This document shows positions 24,150 to 33,494 of a DNA stretch of 64,000 nucleotides, in pieces (the first letter of the stretch is position 1; the number at the start of each line of letters is the position of its first letter). The DNA comes from Agrocybe praecox (Eukaryota > Basidiomycota > Agaricomycetes > Agaricales > Agrocybaceae), in contig CAXHKQ010000197.1 in the NCBI GenBank assembly GCA_964017145.1, positions 1-64,000 on the forward strand, given 5' to 3'. Below the pieces are notes generated by a model, which was given only the letters and a program-made list of their open reading frames with translations, was not told the DNA's origin and made no database searches. The position numbers and the translations under genes were made by a program.

Positions 24150-24240
24150 TCTTGACACTCCCGATCCTACTCAACATTGCAGCCGCAGTTCCTCCTTTTG
24201 TGGGTGTAGCAAGAACCAAAAAGGGGTGAGCAATCCACGT
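24150..24240 (+). repeat. Short coding-like segment shared with 39580-39668
   Basis: About 80 bp encoding LLNIAAAVPPFVGVA on the plus strand recur in inverted orientation near 39580-39668 with about 80 percent identity. The gene of origin was not recognised. It follows the aminotransferase fragment directly. Confidence 0.55.
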
Positions 24241-24539
24241 CCACGCTGGATGTACTTAACTCATTATTTTCCTCAGCTCGCGGAGCATCCTCGTCCATGC
24301 ACCTCCTTACTCGACGAGAAACTGTTCCCTACTCTTGATATCCTATGCTTGCAATGTGTACGAGCTACCAATTGCACCCTAGGGTTGAGGCTGAGAACCC
24401 CCATCGTCTTCATTGCCTGAAGATGCATGCCTCCTACTAGCACCACTCACAGCGGTTAATGACATGCCCACATCTGCTACCGCACAGGCCTGTTCTTCTT
24501 TCTCAGTCTCCTGCGTTCTCATTCAGGTGAAGGTGGCGA

Positions 24540-24770
24540 CAGCGAAAACACCGAATTTGGTCTGTGCGATCGTGGGTATCCATTCAGAGTGAGTTTGAAC
24601 AAGAAGGATGCCGGAGGGAAAGACAATGCAGCGATGTGAAGGAAGTCTGAACTTTGTCGATCTTGCTGGAAGCGAGAGGCTGAACGCCAGCTTTGCGAAT
24701 GGGCCGATAAGGAGAGAGTAAGAGAAACCTAGAATATAATTAGCCAGTCACGACGAATAGCGCCCTAGGG
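24540..24770 (+). pseudogene. Kinesin motor-domain fragment
   Basis: The stretch reads HPFRVSLNKKDAGGKDNAAM and, after a one-base frame slip at about 24637, CEGSLNFVDLAGSERLNASF, then in another frame DKERVRET, stop, NI. DLAGSER is the switch II signature of kinesin motors, and the KERxxETQNIN block normally follows it; here CAG has become TAG at 24730-24732. The spacing best fits C-terminal (Kar3-like) kinesins. About 75 residues of motor remain, with no P-loop, so this is a dead fragment. Confidence 0.72.
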
Positions 24771-24789
24771 ATACGAAGAAAAACAATCA

Positions 24790-25042
24790 TATATATATCC
24801 CGAAATCCCGAGAATGAACTGGTCAAAAGGAGACGCCGGACGTACCACTGATACAGCCCCATTCCAATCTCTTGCAATGCGCCGTTGAGAACGTGGGCCA
24901 TACGCTGATAAACCGAATCACCAGTGTCAATGTCGTCCTCCAATACCGACTTCGAGTCACCGCCCGTCTGAGACGTTGCTTTCTCTAGTCTATCTTCATT
25001 CTCCAGCCGAATGTTCTCCATTCTAGAGTTATCCCAAGCAGT
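24790..25042 (-). pseudogene. MFS transporter N-terminal fragment
   Basis: The minus strand from about 25042 reads NSRMENIRLENEDRLEKATS, then SVLEDDIDTGDSVYQRMAHV and LNGALQEIGMGLYQW, followed by a GTACGT donor. The ALQEIGMGxYQW block is the cytoplasmic lead-in to the first transmembrane helix in a group of fungal major-facilitator transporters. No membrane helices follow; the next sequence is the kinesin fragment on the other strand. It is therefore only the first exon or so of a transporter gene. Confidence 0.62.
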
Positions 25043-25084
25043 AGGTAATTTATACAAAGAAAAAAGCACCCGAGAGTTGAGCAA

Positions 25085-25575
25085 GAGGCGGAAAAAGGAA
25101 GAACGGAATAGGACAACGTCGAGGTGGATTTACCATACGCGAGTTAGCGTGAATCTGAAGTCAGCTGGCTCATGGTTCGGGCTCCAGAACCTGAACTAAT
25201 CCATAACCGAATTCGAAGGATTAGCATGCGCAGCAAAGTGGAATCAAGCAGCGCCTTGGATTTCTAGGATTTCTATCAGGCATTGCGATGAGATGGTGCG
25301 TTCATTTGCGCCACAGAAGATGCGAAGTGTACGCAAGAGAGTGGGGGATACAAAAGCACACGGAAAGTCAGATCCCCGAGCGATCAATTACATCGACACA
25401 CCGAATCAAAGTCAGACTTGAGCTTGAATTTCATATTCATTAAGAGGAAGATTGGTATTTGTACAACGACAACACGATATTGAAACATAGGATAAAGGTC
25501 AGGAATATGTAGGTAACTAACAAAGCAGCAAAGGAAAGAAAAAATAGACAGGGAAAGACGAGAGACAGGCATGGG
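25085..25575. other. Spacer between MFS and PRP6 fragments
   Basis: About 490 bp with no recognised domain on either strand. It would hold the 3' flank of the PRP6 pseudogene. Confidence 0.45.
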
Positions 25576-27103
25576 CTATAAAGTGACCATTTCCAGACTT
25601 TCTTTCGTCGATTTACCGACATTCTTTACGTCTTTGGCAATCGATTGCACATCGGTGAATGGTGAGGCTCAGCAGCGACACATTTCGCTCTGACAGTCTC
25701 TCGTCGTTCCTGTAGATTCACAAGAAAGAAAATCAGAAAAGAAATGGAAAAAAGTGAAATGACGAACCTCATTCCCATGCTGTTTCTCAAATTTCAACCA
25801 CCACGCCCACACATCCCCAAGGTCCGGATCCATCTTTGTCGCGTGTCCGAGCTAGTCCTGCGCACGTTCAATCATCCTATCTGCCCACAAAACACGAGCA
25901 ACCGTACAAACGACTAACAGACTATCCTTCGTCTTCCGCGACGCACGGGGTTCAGCCCATAGCGCCATTATGATCGACCATAGGAGACCAGAGGTAGAAC
26001 AATCCTGCAAGGCGCGTGATAACATCGCTTTGCCCTGTGCAGCACCTCCCGAACGTTCTTCCACGCCGATGGACTCGAGCCATAGTTGGTCGTTTGCGGC
26101 GAGGCGGGCTTTTTCGAGCAGGGCACGGGCATTGATGCTTCTATCATCGAGTTCTTCAAACCGGCTAGCAAGGCTCCACAGAAGCCTGGTGGATTTGGCC
26201 TTGAATCATGTTTGGCGAATTTGAGGAACTTCTTGAGGGCAACAGCGAGCGTCTCGAGGGCCGTTTCGGTTTGACCTCGTTGGCGTTCGAAGGCCGCCGA
26301 CTTCATCCAAATCTATATCATATAAGTCATACGATGGAATAAAAGGAGAGTGAAGAAAAAACTTACACGTTCAGTGTTTGCCACAGTCCTAGAGCGAATA
26401 AGCAGCTCTCGAGCAACCGCAAACTCTCCATTCTCCGCCTCGAGCTTGACGGCAGCGAGCCAAATCTGCTCGCTCTCCGGGTTAACGACGAAAGCGCGTT
26501 CGAGAACTTCGCGGGCAGCAGGCACGTCGCCAGCGAACCACTTTTCCTTGGCCGACATAAGCCAGAAAACCTCAGCCTGTATGCAGTGCACGACTGCATG
26601 TTCGAGGATAGCATCCAGTGATTTTCTAAAAAAAAATAAAAGGATTGGAAAAAAACACGCACCCTGTCCCATGCCCCTTCTCCAACTCGGCGGCCTTCCT
26701 TCACAAATTCCTCTTATCAGGAAAAACCTTCAACGCATACGCCATTAGGTATCCTATTGGATCGACGGAAGTTGAGGTCCCATTGCCTATTGATGTCGCC
26801 GTTCTGGATATCTGAGCAAAGAGAACAGTCAGAGTAAGTAAGGAAAAACGAAGGAAAGGAGTGATAAGTACCTGGTCAAGTTTGAATCAGAATTTGAGGG
26901 ACAAAATTTTGTCACGAGATTGACCGATTTTGACAAAATTCATTGATCCACCAGAAGTGTCCACTGACGAATCGAAACCGCCAGCCTAAAAGGAAGTATG
27001 GTCAGCAAGGAATAGAAAAAATAGTAACAAAACACGCACAATTTGTTGACGATGATCCAAAGCATTCTCAAACTCAGTCTTGCCTCGGTCACCAACCAGG
27101 ACG
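25576..27103 (-). pseudogene. prp6: PRP6/PRP1 splicing-factor pseudogene, copy 1 (C-terminal half)
   Basis: Minus-strand pieces match the U4/U6.U5 snRNP protein PRP6 with its HAT/TPR repeats: VLVGDRGKTEFENALDHRQQ, IGQSRDKILSLK, STSVDPIGYL, then [129 protein letters not shown] and VRAKCVAAEPHHS. The last codons, AKDVKNVGKS to VTL, end at 25576. Breaks: TGG to TAG at 25852-25854, TGG to TGA at 26701-26703, a lost base near 25655, an internal deletion after STSVDPIGYL removing several hundred residues, and a second deletion after MIQGQIHQ. Several introns survive. Positions 25662-27103 are duplicated at 61160-62601. Confidence 0.85.
25662..27103. repeat. 1442-bp direct repeat, copy 1
   Basis: Apparently identical, base for base as far as read, to 61160-62601 (offset 35498). 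The six longest frames translate identically in both copies. The sequence lies wholly within the PRP6 pseudogene. The left edge is at GTGAGGCTCAGCAGC and the right edge at CAACCAGGACG. Confidence 0.92.
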
Positions 27104-28360
27104 ACTATTGCGTCAACAATTGGCCTCCTGTAATTTGGTATATTTTCCACCTTCAATATCCTAAAAGGGGCAAATTTACGACTGCCCTGTCTATGGGAAG
27201 AAATCCAGAATATTAGAAGAGACCCAGCACCCAAAATGAGAAATAAGAAATTACCCTGGCCTGAGCATACGGATATAGCTACCGTGAAGAGCAGTAAGCC
27301 AGTCTTGAACGTTGTGTAAAATTTTTGTTACCGCTGTCCGAACTTGCGCCAGCAGTTGCTCAACGGCAAAAAGCTTAGGGTCCAACTCTGGTTGCTGCAG
27401 CTGCCGCTTTGTCAACGGGGCCCGAATGAGAAATTGGAAGTATGAGGCTTTGACTCCGAAGGATGCGAAGACATTACACCACCCAAGCGCTTGAAACCAT
27501 CTGCCGTCCGGTGGTCGTTGGTTTATAGATAATTTGTGTTTGGGTGTAGATGGCGCTTCTGATTTATAGGAAGGGAGGATGAATGTGTGACTTCTTTGTC
27601 GCCTATCATTCTCCAGAGGAGGAAGTGCAACCGTTTGACACCATTGCTGCAAGAATTTAGAAGGAATGGCGACGTGCGAACCATGCATCCGAGAGATGTG
27701 CTGCAGTATCGTCGCCTCTGGGCCACCTCGGTAGCTATCATTCACGGTGATCCATTCCCCGCAAATTGGGCACTGATATCGAAGTCGAATGCTGTCCTTA
27801 GTGTCTATGGCGAGGGGATGGGCCAGCTCAGTGGGAAGGTTGATTTGGTCCGGAAGTTCAACAAGTTTGAAGTTTAAAGCCAAGATGGATTCCTCAATAA
27901 TGGTGGCAAATAATTGCGCCTTTTGAGGGTGTGGAGGGATATCGGAAGCGTGTCTCCTGCGAAGGTGTCTTAGCACTGATGTCTGTGAAAGAAAAATGCC
28001 ATGTCGAAGACAAAGCAGGGCGCCAGAGCTGTGGGTCATGAGTTTGAGTGTTTCGAGCCACTTTTTCGCCAGGTGTGGCTGTCCTTTGATTGCAAAGTCG
28101 TAGCCGGGGTTTAATTGGAGGTTCACATTGAACGTATGAGCAATTTCGTCATTGAGTACTGGGTGGCGGCTTATCTTCTTTTGAAGCGATCCTTGGTATA
28201 CGGAGATCCAATAGATGATATCATCCCGGACTTCACTTGTTACGTCCAACTTATTGACCAGATTTATTGTCGCATTAGACACTTCCGCGTTTGCTGCTGG
28301 CGGTTCTTGTGGCTTTGTAAAAGATCTTTTGGGGTTTCCTGTACGAAGCATTAAAGCCAT
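27104..28360 (-). pseudogene. Second OrsD-type zinc-finger gene, 3' end replaced by PRP6 sequence
   Basis: Exon 1 runs 28360-27255 and a 64-nt intron (GTAATT to CATAG) leads to exon 2 at 27190. Two C2H2-like units are visible: C117...H132-x4-H137 and C197-x2-C200 ... H221-x4-H226. This pairing is the OrsD/DUF3505 pattern and matches the organisation of the intact gene at 3648-7732, though the sequences differ a lot. Exon 2 (GSRKFAPFRILKVENIPNYR) keeps the frame to 27104, where the exact PRP6 duplicate begins. The frame passes the junction without a break (DAIV to VLVGDRG) and reaches a PRP6 intron donor. About two-thirds of a normal OrsD-type protein is missing. No internal stop is seen before the junction, so a truncated or chimeric product is possible. 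Confidence 0.75.
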
Positions 28361-28850
28361 CGAGTTAGAGGAGAGTCAAATGGCATCTACATACCAAATC
28401 TTCGACTTTTGTCAAGCTTTCTTACAACTTCCTCTGCCATGTTCGGATTTTGGTTCATACTTTCACAAACACCACTCCCAAAGCGCTGGCAGACAATTGA
28501 AAGCCAGATGATGGCTCCATAAGGATTGCGTTAGGTTCATCGTGTTAGCGCCGCACCCCTGAAATGTCTCCAGGTTCTAGCACTGCTTTCCCCAGGATTA
28601 TTCATGCACTCATCAAAATTATAGCGATAAATCAAGGGCGTAGTGGAACCAATGTTTTTTACCCTATGCTGCCTTTTATTTTTATGCCCCAAGGCCGACC
28701 CTACCTGCCTCTAGCGCTCAGCAATCCATCAAATTACCGCATCTGGAACCTGTCAATCATTAACGACGAGCGCAAAACGCGTGCCGATGCGCATTAGGGG
28801 TTTGCATAAGCACTGCGTAGAGACAGTGTGGGGATCGCGTATTAATAAGC
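28361..28850. other. Upstream flank of the second OrsD gene
   Basis: About 490 bp with no recognised gene. It should contain the promoter of the OrsD-type gene on the minus strand. The repeated box present upstream of the first OrsD gene is not here; its relative lies at 30377-30535. Confidence 0.45.
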
Positions 28851-28856
28851 ACATTA

Positions 28857-29339
28857 CTAAATAAGATGCCTATTACTTAGAGGGAAATAATAATAATAAC
28901 GGCCTCTCTTCGCTGGTTGGCCTACTTGCGCAGGCTTCACAAATCCAACCCTTATGAACGTAAGTCTTCTCGACGCATTCCCATAGCACTGCATTTTTAA
29001 TGAACTGCAATTATCAGCAGACGACAAATCCAGAAACACTAGATTGCTTACCCATTTAGTTTCATAACGCTGTCGTTTACATTCAATGGCGGAAGGCGTT
29101 CCATGGGGTGATGTCTCGACGGCCAGTGCAAGCTCGCATTGAGCGAGATTCATGATATTGATACGCCCGCGCCTTCGTTGACTGCGCTGACTCCGTTCGG
29201 GTTGGTTTGGTAACAGGTCAATGGTGGGTTGTGCTACATTAACTGCAGTACTTGTGCTTGGGTCCCTGGTATTTTCGTTGGTTGTGGATGCATTGCTGAT
29301 GAGATCCACTTGCATGTTCGAGTTGGTGTTGGGTGGCAA
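28857..29339 (-). CDS. Degenerate PHD-finger-like protein fragment
   Basis: From about 29339 the minus strand encodes a polar N-terminus, an arginine-rich patch (SQRSQRRRGRINI), then SAIECKRQRYETKW. A donor (GTAAGC) and acceptor (TTGCAG) remove about 55 nt, and the next exon reads KNAVLWECVEKTYVHKGWIC then EACASRP and a stop near 28870. The spacing C-x-x-x...W...C...W-x-C-x-x-C resembles a PHD finger as found in many agaricomycete repeat-linked proteins, but several Cys/His ligands are missing. It may be the 3' end of a larger gene whose start is beyond 29339. The adjacent coiled-coil relic is on the same strand. The PHD call is inference. Confidence 0.4.
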   Translation of the reverse strand: MPPNTNSNMQVDLISNASTTNENTRDPSTSTAVNVAQPTIDLLPNQPERSQRSQRRRGRINIMNLAQCELALAVETSPHGTPSAIECKRQRYETKWVSNLVFLDLSSADNCSSLKMQCYGNASRRLTFIRVGFVKPAQVGQPAKRGRYYYYFPLSNRHLI

Positions 29340-29408
29340 TGTTGCTTCACAGCCCGAAGTGCTGCTGCCATCCGATACTGGGGGTGAGTTTACAATGCGC
29401 TGCTCATG

Positions 29409-29935
29409 TCAGAGCCTGATTGCCCTTCTTTCCCTCCGACGCAGCCCCCTCCGTATAACTGCTTGGCATCGGGTCTCCTTCCTTATGTCGATTATCCACT
29501 CATCCGGAAGGTGCCTGAGAAGTAACCCGTCCCCATCCAGGCCCCCACTCTCCTTCTGAGGGTTTGTAACCTTCCTGGTATGCCCGTTCAGCAACTCAAC
29601 CTCCCCCCTCATCCCATCGTGGTGCGCAAAAAAACACCCCCCGGCTTCCGCACTTCGTCCAGATGACCGGTAGCTGCCTGCGTCTTGCGGAGTAGGGCCT
29701 GTAAAGCTTCCACAGCCGCAGCCGATGGCGATGCAGGGGCTTCTCCACCTTCTGTCGGCGGAGGGGTTGAGGAGGCGGTCGTTGATGGTGATGTTGGCGA
29801 AGATGCGGAGTTTTCAGCCGAGCCGGAGGTATTCGATGGCAGTAGTGGCGGCAGGCCAGGTAGCACCAGCAGCATGGTGCGCTTCAGTAACCTTGCGTTG
29901 TTGAGAGGGTGCAGATAAAGCCTCAGGAACGGCAC
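29409..29935 (-). pseudogene. Ser/Thr/Pro-rich coiled-coil gene relic, copy 2
   Basis: Diverged copy of the relic at 8328-8946. Shared pieces are TSGSAENSASSPTSPSTTAS, EAPASPSAAAVEALQALL, QAATGHLDE and, in another frame, RGEVELLNGHT. The last piece is out of frame with the first, so a frameshift lies near 29610. Beyond VELLN it continues with LDGDGLLLRHLPDEWIIDI, which the other copy lacks. Function unknown. Confidence 0.6.
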
Positions 29936-29957
29936 GTTCGATGGTCAAGCAGCAACT
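29876..29957 (+). repeat. Inverted-repeat arm facing 30611-30694
   Basis: About 82 bp containing TTGAGAGGGTGCAGATAAA and GGTCAAGCAGCAACTGCC. It is the reverse complement, with about 80 percent identity, of 30611-30694 inside the 450-bp module. The third relative is 11443-11525 in module B. Together with its partner it encloses about 650 bp. Confidence 0.65.
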
Positions 29958-30538
29958 GCCGTCGAGGCCTGGACGGCTGCACTGCTACCGGCGGAGCTGC
30001 TCCCAGAAAATCCATCGGTGCCATTCCCAATAGAGCCATCAGCACCATTTGACCCGTCCTTAAGGGGCGCATCCTTTGAAAAATAGGCATTCTGAACATC
30101 CAATGAGCCAACGCTGCGCGTCCGTGTGCCGTACATATCCATTGACTTAAAGGCAGGCGTCAGAGGCGTTGTTTCTAACGGCGAGAATAAGAGCTGCGTT
30201 TCACCTGCCTCCTCCCAAGTCTCTTTGGGCGCTGGGATGTAGCTTCTAGGGAAAGGCTTGGCCTGCTTCGAATTGGCGCTGCGGTTCCAGTTTTGAATCT
30301 GTTGAAGCGCGACTGGAGTAAGTGAGGGGAGAGGCAGGGAGAAGGGCGGGAGGCATTTGCCTTTTGGTGTTGAAAGGCATGGGGGTTGGAAGCAAGAGGC
30401 GGAGGTTGTTCGGAAGTGGAAACGCCAAAGGTGGAGGGCCTTGTTTGGTCCTCCCGGCCCTAAAGTGCTCAGGACCCAATGACGCGCGTTCCGTTTGGGT
30501 AACTCCTCCTTTTCACTTTTGAATTTCAAACCCCCCAA
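29945..30538 (-). CDS. Unrecognised 197-codon ORF enclosed by inverted-repeat arms
   Basis: The frame opens in the repeated box (LGPGGPNKALHL) and continues as QQIQNWNRSANSKQAKPFPR, SYIPAPKETWEEAGETQLLF, TPAFKSMDMYGTRTRSVGSL and a Gly/Ser/Ala-rich end. The middle part looks like true coding sequence by composition. No family was recognised. The start at 30538 lies in the box and may be wrong; the real exon may begin near 30330. It sits between the inverted-repeat arms. Confidence 0.35.
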   Translation of the reverse strand: MGGLKFKSEKEELPKRNARHWVLSTLGPGGPNKALHLWRFHFRTTSASCFQPPCLSTPKGKCLPPFSLPLPSLTPVALQQIQNWNRSANSKQAKPFPRSYIPAPKETWEEAGETQLLFSPLETTPLTPAFKSMDMYGTRTRSVGSLDVQNAYFSKDAPLKDGSNGADGSIGNGTDGFSGSSSAGSSAAVQASTAVAA

Positions 30539-30811
30539 CTAACGTTGCACCTTATAGATCCTCAACTTGATCCTCTGCCATCATTTCTCACCCAAAATAA
30601 GTTCTTTGGTGGTTGCTGCTTGACTGCCGAACGCGCTATTCCCGACGTTTTATCTGCATCCTCTCAACGACGTGCAGTTACTGAAACGCATCGCGTTGAC
30701 AGGAGGCCCACGCCAGCGGGTGAAGATTGGGGGACGAACGAGCTTGACGTCAGCTCCCGGAGAGAAGAATGGGTTTTTTTGCTAGTAAAGTGCTGAGTAG
30801 GCAACGTGCGG
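30377..30811 (+). repeat. 450-bp repeat module, copy A
   Basis: Inverted relative of 11326-11775. The box comes first (30377-30535), then an ORF from 30545 (MHLIDPQLDPLPSFLT, VPDVLSASSQ-like block, VSSRREEWVF). Copy A reads AGTAGGCAAC followed by GTGCGG at the end, which could be a splice donor; copy B has ATGCGG. What follows here is low-complexity DNA, not GH31. Confidence 0.75.
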
Positions 30812-31137
30812 GGGTTTCGGAAGATGATCGCAAGGTTCGTTGCGCTATCTTTTTCCCGTTTTTTTCGCTTCTATTTTCTCGTTCGCCGAGGTGGATTCTC
30901 AACGTCGACGTCCTTCGTGGATCGTTATAATTTCTTTCGGTGTTTGTGGCAATTTCCATTCCTATATCCCCCTTTTCGGGCACGTATATGCGGCCATATG
31001 GTATCCGAACGTCGCTCTAATCACCTCTCATTTCTTAGATCTTCGTCAAGGACATCAATAGTTCGAACGGAACATCACAGACCGAGCAGCCAAGGACATG
31101 AACCAGAGTTGGGCCAGACGGGCTCAAATTCCACGTC

Positions 31138-32103
31138 TTGCCTTTTCTTAGCGTGCAATTTATTCCTTTTTCACCGTCTGATGTATTTCTACCGACGTAT
31201 AGGAATTCGGAATTGACATCGCAGGCGAAGACAACAACGCCATCATCCACCGCAAAGTCGCAGCGAGGGTCGCGTGGGTGTTCAATGAGCAGGTTGCAGA
31301 GGTTCCTGAGTACGCAGAGCAATAACAGCCCCGGATGCAGCAGCATCAAGCGTCGCTCAAAAAACAGCAGCAGCAGCAACAACACGGAGGACCAGCACAC
31401 CTGTACGGCAGCCCCCACCGTTACGAATACCATCGGGCTGGGAGGACCTTCCTCTCTTCGTGTCAATAGGGATAACCCTTTGGACCTCAATTCAAAACTT
31501 CCTATGCCTGCCGTTGTCGTTTCCACTGAACTCACTACACAACCCGTTGACAATATAGCTGGCTTTGCCGACCCAACTAACATAGGCTTGACTTTCTCAG
31601 ATAAGGAAATCACCCTTCTGACGAGGCCTGCACAATTGCCGACTCATTGTCAGTTTCCTTTTTTTTTTTCTGCTGCATGGTCCTTTAACTTACTAATAAA
31701 CTAATCCAGTGTGCCGCTATTTGGGCCTGCGCAGGGCCCTACAAACTGATTGCATGCAATCATGGTGGCAAAGCCAAAGCCAAAACTGAAGCCAAAACTC
31801 GCCACCGGAAAGAGGACGGCAGCAGAAGTGGGCAGCGAAGAAGGAGTAGCACGCGGTCCACAGTCGCCAGCGGCGATGACAATGACAACAACGGGCGGAC
31901 GCGCCGCCGCCACAGCCGCCACCGCAGCAGATGGTAGCGTGTTGCCCAGGTCAACCCCACACCCTCGACATACGGGCAGATCAAAAGCATCCAAAAAGGC
32001 ATCGGCAGCTTCAACGAGCGTTGTGGATAGCGGAGCAAGTGACGAAAGACAGGGCGAAGGTAAGTGTTTCTCTATTGGCTATAGCTTACTGGTGATTTGC
32101 TGA
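31138..32103 (+). CDS. Low-complexity Ser/Thr/Ala/Lys-rich ORFs, unknown
   Basis: Two plus-strand frames, about 31138-31704 and 31750-32103, are separated by a plausible intron (GTCAGT near 31649 to CCAG near 31710). The first contains a Ser/Asn run from AGC/AAC repeats (31365-31385) and then ordinary sequence such as TEDQHTCTAAPTVTNTIGL and GLTFSDKEITLL. The second starts with a Lys-Pro repeat (KPKPKLKPKL) and continues Ala/Thr-rich to a GTAAGT donor at about 32061. Composition suggests a disordered protein or part of one. No domain was recognised and the start is uncertain. Confidence 0.3.
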
Positions 32104-33490
32104 TATATGGAGGAATTTTCGTAGAAATCGTCACCGCATGCAGTTCTAATCACGAACGTGGACAAGGCAGAGAACGTCAAGCAGCGTCCTTGTGCCTAGC
32201 GCGAGGAGAGATTTGGATGGTGGTGTAGGCATGGAAAGGAGAGGATCGACGACAGGATCAGAAGCGAGGTCGACCTACCACCGTAAATACGCTTGGTTTC
32301 AAACTCTGAATACGCATCGCACTCGCTCGTCCATCGCTATAACTCAACAAGCTCGTCACAGCAATTTCCATCGACTTTGGATTTAGCACCGATGGCTACA
32401 CCAGGGATATGCCATCAGGAGCGTCGCCTTCGAAAGTTTCAAAAAAATTCCCCACGTCACCCGCAGTTCCTTCGATGCAGGCGCAAATTCTACTCCCACC
32501 ACAGCCTCACGCTTCGCTCCCTAATTTGCCACCATCGGCTGCTCGCGCATTTAACAACGGTATGCCTGATGATATGATATCATCAAAAAGCTCGTCGCCA
32601 TCCCTCTTGACAAAGGAACACGCGGATTGGTTTGGGCTCGAAAATATATAAATACGATGACGACGACAGGCAACCGCGAAGAGGAGAAGCTGCGCAAGGG
32701 GGAGTACGCGAAGAGGGTGATGAAGCATACCTGGAGGTCTCAAGTCGCGTTGGGAGGACGGATGGTCCAGCTGGATGAGTGCTGTAACGATAGGCGAATG
32801 GGAATGATATCTGGACATCAACGGCGATATTCGCGATATTTGGTTGTCGTTTAGACTTCCGTCTTCAAGGGCGTCCGTTGGTCCTGGGAGATAGAGATAG
32901 GGTCGAGAGTGCGTTGATACGTTTGAGAAAGGATTCATCGAATTAAATTTTGACTCAAAATCAGGCGAGAACGAGCTCAAGCTCCAGGCCAGGCAACACA
33001 ACCCGCTCCAGTTCTCTCGTCATTCAATCTTCAAAGACAGGCCACCAGTTCACTGGGCATGAACAGCTGAATATCACCTCGCGTTTGTTTTCATTTCCGT
33101 CCTTACGTATATACGTGAGCCTTACGCACATACATAAAACCATTTATACTATGATATCACACCGTTCTCAAGCGGTTTGAACCAATCTCGCGAGTTTGAT
33201 GTCGGCCTTGGCACGTGTCACTAGTTCACCTGCAACCTAGGGTGTTGAACCCAAATCAGCTCATAACCTCACAATGCATGCACTGATGCTTGTTTGGTAG
33301 ATGAATATTACAAATGGACATTCAAAGGTACGCTGTAAGAATGTTATATTAAAAGATAAGATGAGATGCCGTGGTTGGAATTGTAATGAATTTCGAGTGA
33401 TCGAAATAAGCGCCCGCGAGGTTTTCAAATCATACGGCACGAATACTTTCACAATACGTACATTATAGGTTTTTGATGGATGTATACTAC
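32104..33490. other. No assignable gene
   Basis: About 1.4 kb. Overlapping Ser/Pro-rich frames near 32290-32650 (plus) and 32507-33001 (minus) read as shadows of low-complexity DNA. No family motif or consistent exon chain was seen. Confidence 0.35.
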
Positions 33491-33494
33491 TCAT

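Noticed and set aside
26985..27235. Novel small protein gene at the OrsD/PRP6 junction
   Set aside because: It is explained by an OrsD exon, a PRP6 exon and readthrough of flanking introns rather than an independent gene.
22197..28360. Helitron origin for the fragment cluster
   Set aside because: No Rep/helicase gene, and no TC start or CTRR hairpin end could be pinned to a fragment boundary by eye; kept only as one possible mechanism.
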